This document shows positions 55,850 to 64,000 of a stretch of 64,000 nt of DNA, in pieces. The stretch's first letter is position 1. Every line of letters starts with the position of its first letter. This DNA comes from Parelaphostrongylus tenuis (lineage: Eukaryota > Nematoda > Chromadorea > Rhabditida > Metastrongylidae). The stretch is taken from positions 32,596 to 96,595 of the forward strand of contig JAHQIW010003721.1 in the NCBI GenBank assembly GCA_019055375.1, given 5' to 3'. The notes under the pieces are model-generated. The model saw only the letters and a list, made by a program, of their open reading frames with translations, searched no databases and had not been told where the DNA came from. The translations under genes were made by a program, and so were the position numbers.

Positions 55850-56045
55850 AGTGGAATTTCTTTGATTCTTGCGCAGCCTTCCAAGCCACTGTTTCTTAGA
55901 CACTTTTTGGATCGGCGCTTATTTCATTCATTAAAAAGAGTAGTTTTAGAGACATCTTTCCGCCTAGGCTTTAGCACCATTGTTTTTGTTATTTATATTT
56001 ATGCGGTTTGCCTCTCCTTATTGACCTAATTTCGGTGGGTTAGAG
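55850..56045 (-). mobile_element. Penelope-like element fragment, copy 5
   Basis: The minus strand aligns with the PLE linker region as in copy 3 at 25,330-25,500: a GGGCATAACTC-type start is lost, but AAAACTACTCTTTTTAATGA and CAGTGGCTTGGAAGGCTGCG parallel it. Only about 195 bases remain. Confidence 0.6.
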
Positions 56046-56099
56046 AAGAGATATTCTTCAATCATTCTTCGGTATCTGTTCAATATATAGACCCACTAA

Positions 56100-56780
56100 A
56101 ACCCTACAATAAAGTTAGTTGCTGCTGTAAACTTTCCCACTAGACATGCCTGTTAAAATAGCGCGTACTAAGTATTACTTAGTTGATTGCCCTCAATGCG
56201 ACTTCGTGTACCTCGCTCTACTTTCATCCTCCCAAAATAACTTTGGGACGGCCATGTGCACGTCGTTGTAAACCCTTCACGAGTAAACCATATTTTCATT
56301 TCTAAAAGATGTCTTTTTCAAAATAAGGATTGCTAGAACGCACTGACGTTCTTCTTACTGAAAATACCAATAAAAATCTCCTGGGCAGCATGCTCCTCTT
56401 CTTGACGATGAAGTGCTCTGACCGTGCAATATAACTGCTAACAAAAGCGCTGTCAAGTGTACAAAACGGGGTTAACTTTTAAAAGACAAAGTGTACCAGC
56501 TGAGGAACACTACTGTTTGAAGAGCTTTCTTCGCTGGGCGAAGTTTTTCTCAATCATTTAGAATCACTTGAAAGCTTAAATCTCTGCATGTTTGAAGATC
56601 TGTTTGCTTTTTACAAATGACTTTTCATTGCGTTGTAGTAGCGGAAAAAAATTATGTTTTACACTCAGCTTTCTTCATTTGCTCGCTTGGCTTCGATATG
56701 GTTTCCCACCAAAGTTTCAAATTAAGAATACTTGCATAAACCAATCAGGATTCATTTTATTTGAAAGCCTTTTGTGGTGG
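56100..56780. other. No recognisable gene; imperfect local duplication
   Basis: A block at about 56,600-56,690 (TTGCGTTGTAGTAGCGG, then TTTACACTCAGC) resembles 57,266-57,350 (TTACGTTATAGTAGTGT, then TTTCACACTCAAGC). No coding evidence. Confidence 0.5.
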
Positions 56781-56784
56781 TTTG

Positions 56785-56940
56785 ATGCTTCAATAAACCC
56801 AATAATGTAAAGTGGTGTGTAAAAACATTTGCTTCAGCTGGGATTCGAACCCAGATCTCATTCTTTCCGAGAACGCATGCTGAACCGTTGCACTACCGAC
56901 CTCACCACTCCACATTATTGGGTTTTATTGAAACTTTCAT
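56785..56940 (-). repeat. Hairpin repeat with a tRNA-like core
   Basis: The arms at about 56,787-56,816 and 56,904-56,933 are reverse complements over ~30 bases (CCCAATAATGTAAAGTGGTG and CACCACTCCACATTATTGGG). Between them, the minus strand carries a tRNA-like core: A box TAGTGCAACGG, D stem GTGC/GCAT, anticodon stem CGTTC/GAATG with loop TCGGAAA, and T arm CTGGG/CCCAG around TTCGAAT. The acceptor stem pairs at only about four positions. It is not a normal tRNA gene, and could be a tRNA captured in a foldback element. Confidence 0.55.
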
Positions 56941-57839
56941 AAATGTTTTTTTGACATGTACAGCAGCTACATGTCTAACAAATCTCTTCTTTTCAGCGTC
57001 AATATCACAGCTATGTAAAAAGATAAGCGAACTTTGTACCCTTAATGTGCACTTTCATCGCCTCTTCCTCAAGAACTTAGCTTAAAAACACATCTTTTTC
57101 AACTAGATCCCTCTAATAGATAACTACGTGAAGGTAATTGTAGTACGTACCTGGAATAGGTGCAGGAAGAGCGACCGTTCGTCATTGTGGAAAATATTCT
57201 TTGCTCCTTTCAATCATTGAAAGAGTCATTCGATAGCTGAGGTCTCGAAAATTTGACGGGTGTATTTGTTTTCTGAAAGACCTCTTTATTACGTTATAGT
57301 AGTGTAGAAAATTTCATTTCACACTCAAGCATTTTTTCGATGAGTAAAGCTTTCCCTGAAGAAATGCAGTAATTAATCGATAGCATGAATTCCGCAAAAT
57401 TCGATAGTGCTTGTGATGTTACAAAAAAAATTTATTGCACTGTAACATTGAAGTTAAGATTCCATTTCACATGCGGTGCGCATAGCTTGAACCTGTATGT
57501 GGTAGGATTTTGCAACTTTGACATCAAACCATCTCCTTTCATTAGCCAGTCAATAGTTTGAATATCGAGGATTTCAATAGTATGCTTGTGTTTTGTGAAG
57601 GAAACCTCCTGGCGTGCTGTAGCAACAATAACAAAACTCCGTGGACATTTGAGTACTTTTCGCTGAACACGGCTTTTCTCTCAGATTTTTCTATCCATTC
57701 GATGACGCAAATCTTAACTATTTCAATGATATGCTTGATTTCACGGTCGGTGTTAAAAGTGTGTTATTCTCCAGTCATGACCATCGACACAGACAGTTCG
57801 ATTTAAACAAAACGAAGTGTTGAAATGCAGTAGAATAAT

Positions 57840-60800
57840 TTGTTCATTCTAGCTTTTTTTAGGCTATTAGAACGACATTACCATTGCAACGATCTCTGCT
57901 ACAGGTTTTCCGAATTACTAGCACTTTGTTCCAGACGCCATTTCTTGCTTGTAAACTTCATTTCCATCCTAAAGCAGTTCAATTTGTATGAAAGAACACC
58001 TTGTTGGAAAAGTTGGTTAATGTTTATGAAAATATCTTCCCCTTGAAAAAATCCCACCGACGAGATATTGCCGAAAGCAACCGATTAGGTTAATACACGA
58101 CTGAGTGAAAAGCATAGCTCGAGCCTTCATTTTGCAGAGAGAAATCTTAGTATACGAAAAGGAAATCACGAATTCCAAGCCATCTCAGGCTCTCTTTGCT
58201 GGTAACTCAGCGATCTTGCTGTCGTAGTTGAATTGACTTAACCATGCGCTATGATTCTCTAACAGATATCTCTTTTAAATTTCCATCTGTTCTTGCTACA
58301 GCTTTTTTGAAACATGGCCACTACGAAACGAATTTTGAATATGCTAAATAAACCGGGAACCAGCAATATAAGTTACATTTTTCACTGACATTGCATAGCA
58401 GGAACTGGCAATGGGCTTTTCCCAAATTACTCACCGTTACTTTGAGAATCCTAGTCAGTTTGTTCTTTATCGGTGAATGATATGCTCAGGTTCAGTGAAT
58501 ATCACTGTTGTTGTAACGTTTTCCAAATTACCTCTTCATACACTTGAGGGGCAACGGAAGCATTTTCTTAGTTTTTAAGCAAACAGATCTTCTACATGTA
58601 ATTCTTGCTTGCAAATTTTTTACCCATTTCTTGAAGAAAGCGCCATATGGAAGCTAATCACGTGGCACACCTTCATGTGATTTTCACCATACAATGACTT
58701 CTGAGCACTCTAAGGCTTGCCAATTCGTTGCTGCTGTATTGCTACAATAATTACCATTCAAATGAAAATATTTGTCTAAAACACATTACACTTAAAATTT
58801 AGTTTCCGCTGGCAACGGCAGGTGCTGAAGCGAAGTGCTGTCCAAGTGGACCCGATGCTAACATCCTAAACGCTACGTTGACCACACTTTGCCACATCGT
58901 ACCAATTCGCCATGATGATGTTTGTGGTCTACACAGATCTCTTTGCTTCAAAAAATCAAGGTCGCAAAAAAAAAGGAAGCTGTTAAAACCGAGATAGCTC
59001 CTCCAATTGTCAAGTGCTGCGGAGAAATAGCCGCTACTTGCGTCATACACATCATATTTTTGCCCCGGCTGCAGCATCATTGGTCGAGTGCAAATTCTCG
59101 TCACCGTGTTGTCGAGTTCAGTTCACTTTCATCGTGTCAGCAAAAGGCATTGAGTCTAAGAAAAGCACCTCGTCTTATACACTGGCAAAGCAAGAAACGC
59201 TGAAAAAAAGTTTTGGTCACTGATTCTCTTCTGGTTCTCCAGGCTAGTCACGCCATTAATTGACACATCAGACAACGTGTCGCTTTTGAAAAAGGCGCTA
59301 AAAAATCCCTTCGAGAATTAACTGCAAAGGATTTGATTTCAGTGCCATAGTGTTAGCTTTTTGCATATTGTAATACATTATCTTACAGTTTTCCATAAAT
59401 CATTTGTTTTTTCAAGGTTCATAAACTTTGTTCTATTTTTCCCAAATACATCATCTGGCTAAAATTTTATGAATGGACGTGCAAGACTGAAAACTCACGC
59501 ATTGCCAATTGATCAGAAGAAAAACCTTTCTGACATTGCATTGTTCGTGAACGATCGTAACATTGAGTTGACTCAAAGTAGATGAGATTACAGATCAGGT
59601 AAAAGTGCTCTACGGCCATCGCGTTCGAGAACATCGAGGATCTGAAAATCAGATTTTTCACTACTGCAAAGAATTTATTGAGGAGAGCATCCGATTGATT
59701 CCTGTGAAGCGACGCATAGCCAAGAAAGCACTGAAAAGCAGGCGAATTTTTAGAACACTAAAGCTCATTTCTCTACTCTCCTTAGAATTTGCGCAAAAGA
59801 AAAGACACCTGAAACCTAGGAGTTGTACACTCACTGTTTACATCACAATACGTGATACAAATGCTTGCACTCCATCCCTGCTGCCTGCAATACCTTGATT
59901 TTGAGCAGAAATCATGCCCATGTTGGTATAAATCATGGCAATAGGCAATGACAAGCCTGTGACGACGGAGTTCCTAGTGCTTGTTGCAACGAAGTTCCGT
60001 CTTATTTGCAATCAAAAATTAGACCGCTCTATTGGATAGTCTTTTAGACTCATTTTTCTCTCCTATTGTGAGCTGAAAATCGTTTCATTGAAAGGCTCGA
60101 ATTTGTGGACCGATGACGTGTAAGAAATATTCATTCTGATTACTGTTCACAAACTACTTTCTGTGATGAGATTGGAAGTGTCTGTACTGCAACAACATTA
60201 GCTGTTCACTACCTCTGCCTGCAGGTACCACTCCACATTCAGTCATTATTGAGATAGTGACCAACAGTAAAATCGCAATATCATCGGTCTGAAGTTTTGC
60301 CATTTCTGCGGAAATTTTCATTTTGCTCTCCCAAAAGGTCAAATACTGTAGACTTGACCAAAGACTAATATTCCTTTTCTCATATCAAATCTTTTACAAG
60401 TAATAGCGGTGTTTGGCACAACAAGAGCATAAACTTCGGCGTAGCACCTATTTAATTCTGCAGTAGTTCCAAAGTTTTATATCCAACTGGTTAGGATAAG
60501 ATTCTCCAAGGAAACTTCTTCAACAGACTGCTATTCCGAAGCGCACAGAATAGATCATTGAGGACGAATGTATGCGAAATTTTAATTGAAAGTGAATTAC
60601 ACAGAAGGGATTACCCGAAGAAAAATTTCAGTGAATGCGTCCGTAAATACCGAAGAGAAATTCTAGTGAATAAAGATGGCACGAGTTAAATTTGATTCCC
60701 ACCATCTGATTTGCTATTCTGCGATACAGTCTGACTTTCCCCTATTTGCTTTTGCACAGTTCGTGAAGGGAGGGTTCCTTTCAATCGTGCTTGTTGACCA

Positions 60801-61600
60801 ATTGTAATTGTGTTACAACGATCATGAATTCTTTAGTGGTTTCTCTTATATTTTTAAATGAGATGGTAGTGATCTTCTGAAATGTAATAAATGGCATTTC
60901 ACATAGAAAAAATTTCATCTGGCTGACATATCTCTTTCTTCATGTTTCTAAAGTTGTCGAATTTTTTGCACAAAGCAAAGCTTTAAACGGTTGGATCTTA
61001 TAAGACAATGAACTACGAAGACTGCAATGAGTACGTTTTCAATCAATGCTTACAGATATGCTTATTAGGAGAAGATGACGTAGAAATAGGATTTTGAGCA
61101 TCTGTTAAAATGTCGCAATGCCTCACTCAAATTGAAATCATTTCAGAGGACATTTTTTTTTCTTCATGCACTTCTCATGTCAGTAGTAATCGATGTAATG
61201 TGAAGCTCAAAATTTCTCTCATTCAGAGTAAGTCAACTAGTTCTTCACATTGAAGCTTAAAGAATTCTATTTTGATGCATCGCAAATGACAATCTGAAAG
61301 TACATTCAGCGTCGTAGAATCTTCGGGAGAGTTATGAGTAAGAACGCTGATGGGAACTAAATAAGCGGCTTTATTTTTGCTGTAGCTAGATTATTAAGCC
61401 ACAAACAGTTTAGCTATAGTTTTCTCCTTAGACTTTCAGCTTTACAGTGCGTCAAAAATTTCTGCAAAACTGTTTTATGGTGAGTCACGTGAGCAGAATC
61501 GTTTCACAACGTTATCCTGTGTGAACGTCACAGAGAATGGAAATCGCCATTTCGAAATCATACCAGCTTCGTTGAATGTTCGAAAAATAGAAAACAATGG
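57840..61600 (-). repeat. Segmental duplication, unit C
   Basis: Third collinear unit. The left flank AATTTGTATGAAAGAACACC parallels AATTTGTATGAAGAGGCACT of unit B. The right flank ends near ATCGCCATTTCGAAATCATA. It is more eroded than A or B. Confidence 0.75.
58799..60321 (-). pseudogene. Secreted nematode protein gene, copy C
   Basis: Exon 1 (60,213-60,321) is open, with a leader (DIAILLLVTISIMTE) and CGVVPAGR. Exon 2 (59,835-59,983) has lost its acceptor (AG became AA at 59,984) and has TAA for Gln at 59,838-59,840. Exon 3 (59,499-59,641) has lost one base, creating TAA after LLPDL. Exon 4 (about 58,990-59,145) has deletions around the CIIVDNT stretch. Exon 5 (58,799-58,930) has lost five bases in NWSRTMW but keeps the stop in place. 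Multiple independent lesions make it a clear pseudogene, older than copy A. Confidence 0.82.
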
Positions 61601-61954
61601 AAACGGTTTGTCAAAAATGATAGTGCACATTGATTGAAATTCATCGCTGTATTCTAAAATGATAAAGTTTTTTTCTATGCTTGAATATTTATAGTTAACG
61701 TGCGAAAGAGTCGGATTCTAATGTGCCGCGGAAGAATCTGTTTTTACCTACAGTAGGTGGGTTTATCAATGTATTGGATTGGCTTTTGCATTAAGTTCAC
61801 ATAGCATAGTTACTCTGAATTGCTACATGATATGATAGCTAATACGTATACTACAAAATCCATGTTCTACGATGCAATTGTGGCATATCATATGGCACTA
61901 TGGACATAGTGGAGTCATGGGTACATATCCGTTAGCCAAGCTCCACTTCAACCC

Positions 61955-62475
61955 CTTGCATTCTTTTAGCTGTTACAACTTGATGAGGTCGATATTCAAA
62001 ACCAAATGAGTCACTAAAGTTCTTGGAATCTAATCTATTGATTAGTTACTAAAACTCTAAAGGAAAAACTCTGGTCAGCGAGAAATGTCTGAATTAGAGA
62101 CATAAATTCATTTTCGCTCTTTCAGCGCAATAAGAGGGCCCTTGTGGAGAAGAAATACACTACTAATTTTCCAATGTTCTGAACCATCGAATGAATATCT
62201 GAGTACACTGAAAACGGCCAAAAAGTACGTTTTTTCTAAAGCAAAGTGAGGAGCGGATGAAAAAAGTGATCCAGTTTCGTGGAACCCAGTCTTCTTTTGG
62301 CTGTTACAGCGTAATGCGTGGTCTATTTTGAAAACCAATAAATCCTTGGAACCCTTCAAATTTGATCTATCGATGTTTTAAAATTCCGAAGGAAAAGTTG
62401 TGGTCAGCGAGAAATTTTCTAATGAGAATCAACATATTATTTTTGCTCTCTCAGCGAAATAAGGCGGCTTTTTTT
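61955..62475 (+). repeat. Tandem duplication, ~330-bp period
   Basis: About 195 bases at 61,955-62,150 recur at 62,285-62,475: TTTTAGCTGTTACAAC/TTTTGGCTGTTACAGC, then TGGTCAGCGAGAAAT in both, then CTCTTTCAGCG/CTCTCTCAGCG. No coding evidence; the minus frame between the copies is a shadow. Confidence 0.7.
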
Positions 62476-62479
62476 AATA

Positions 62480-63880
62480 TAAGATAGACCGTTCAAATTG
62501 TTTTGATTTAGGCTATCAAATGATTAATCAGTTGTCAAAAATAAGCACAAACTGAGCATATTACAAGGGGTCGCAGTGGCGTTTGGCTAACGGTTGTATC
62601 AAGTCGTGAGTAATAGTTTCAGACTTTGTTCTGAAAATGTAATGTGTATGCTAATGTGAGAATTCGTTATGAATTCGATACAGGAAAGGCCAATTATTCT
62701 CATACTATCATATAGCTGCTATTATATATTGAAGACGAATTGTATTCAAATCAATATTTTGATTAAAAGATCACAAACATCGGCAGAAATTTTAGATCGC
62801 AAGTTCTTTTCAAAGACGCCGTGAAGTGTTCAAGACCTCATCTGCTACATATGCAAAAGCGCAGAAGTTTCATTAATGCATCAAATTTTCAAATAAACAA
62901 CGGTGATGTTTCAACTCTTTCAGTTGCACTTCACTGAATAACTACGGTATCGTATTGAAAGCGAAATAAGAATGCCGCAGAGATGCTTGTTAGAAATTTT
63001 ATTGAAACGACACAGAGCTGCTTATTTACCTATCTCCACCATTCACATGTTTCTCGTAATACGACCAATGATCTTAAACTAGTAACTGCTCCTTTGCTTT
63101 GCTCATGATCAAAAAACGTATGATTTTATGATTGGAGCCATAAAGTCTCGTTGACATATTGGAATTACGAGGAATTTTTTCATTTTTCGGTCGCTACTTC
63201 AGCACCACTCGTATGAAACACTTAAATGCCCTCCAGAAAGAGTCTCAGTTCCTCACCTAACGAGCTTGGCCTTCGAGGTTTTTCAAATAGCCCACTAAAG
63301 CCATTACCTCTTGAATAGCTTTTTTGTAAACTGTCAAATGGGTGTTTCTACTGTCTACCCGCGGAAATATCGTAGTGCTAGTGATCGGTCATTGATCTAA
63401 GTGAGCAAGACCTTGGATCTTTGATCAGCTGGAACCAAAAAATAAAGTCAGCCGGTAATCTATGGTTTATGGTCCTTGAACACTAAGAACTGTTCGTTTC
63501 TTACTCATTGAGAATCGGTATGAATGTTCGTACATCCCATTTTATTAACGAGTATGAGCGAGAATAGTAGAATCTTCATTGTGCCTAACAATTCGACGAT
63601 TTCACTTTCATCAGAGCGTTGGCTTTTAAGCCTATTCCTGATAAATCCTATGACATGCATTTTGAATTTTCCAATACTTCACTTGGATTCGGACTTGATA
63701 TGACCACATCGAACATCAACGTAGTTTTAGCTTATTTTTTTAGGGGCGCATAGAGCACAATGACATCAATGGTAGATTTATGAGTTGAAGTCAGTGCATT
63801 TGCACAGGAATTCAATAGATATGCAAACTGTATAAATTTACTTTAGCACTTTATGTGGTCCGTCATCACGGCGTTTCTTC
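62480..63880. other. No recognisable gene
   Basis: AT-rich. No repeat partner or motif that I can support within this window. Confidence 0.6.
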
Positions 63881-63884
63881 CACT

Positions 63885-64000
63885 GTGCGGATACTGGTAT
63901 TTTGCATTTCCAGCATTCGATTCGTTATTCGGCTTCTTCTTGAATGTCATAGAATACTGGTTGAGCGCGTCTCCTAGCAATCCTGAGGAAATTATCACCA
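63885..64000 (+). repeat. Unnamed interspersed repeat Q, copy 2 (runs off the edge)
   Basis: Partner of 16,610-16,745 on the same strand, cut by the window end. Confidence 0.55.

Noticed and set aside
56818..56905. Functional tRNA gene
   Set aside because: D, anticodon and T arms pair, but the acceptor stem pairs at only about four of seven positions, position 33 is not T, and the unit sits inside a foldback repeat.

Overview
The window looks like AT-rich nuclear DNA of a nematode, most likely a strongylid or hookworm-like parasite. The reasons are short GT..AG introns, a multi-exon secreted-protein family of a type I know only from nematodes, a 22-base sequence two substitutions away from the nematode SL1 spliced leader, and a heavy load of RTE-like LINEs and Penelope-like elements (PLEs). 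There are no operons, rRNA genes or CRISPR arrays. Nearly all long open frames are transposon relics or antisense shadows.

Layout. 1-1.8 kb: 5' half of an RTE-like LINE, cut by the window edge. 4.9-9.85 kb: two PLEs pointing away from each other, the right one with an intact RT plus GIY-YIG frame and an SL1-like sequence at its 5' junction. 10.0-15.8 kb: two more RTE copies, two inverted copies of a ~310-bp repeat (family H), a tRNA-derived SINE and an unnamed repeat. 17-18.6 kb: another SINE, another H copy and a tRNA-like remnant. 24.7-27.9 kb: two PLEs head to head. 30-32 kb: SINE and H copies. 32-62 kb: a segmentally duplicated locus. Three units (about 32.0-36.4, 46.8-51.7 and 57.8-61.6 kb, all minus strand) each carry one five-exon gene for a small secreted protein, and a fourth, inverted and decayed copy lies at 44.1-45.6 kb. 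Only the gene at 47,932-49,709 reads through all five exons (230 residues). The other three carry frameshifts, stops or splice-site losses. A second small family (K) lies between the units, including a head-to-head pair at 37.0-38.2 kb.

Most interesting signal. Family H, scattered over the whole window, carries a hammerhead-ribozyme-like core in each unit. The flanking stem I keeps pairing in several copies although its sequence changes (GUAUUA with UGAUAC, GUGCAA with UUGCAC, GUACUA or GUGCUA with partners ending in AC). Three loci hold slightly more than one ~300-315-bp unit in tandem, as expected of elements that pass through self-cleaving RNA. The PLE 3' ends carry a second, separate hammerhead-like motif. 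All coordinates, alignments and exon models were read by eye; no search or folding program was run.
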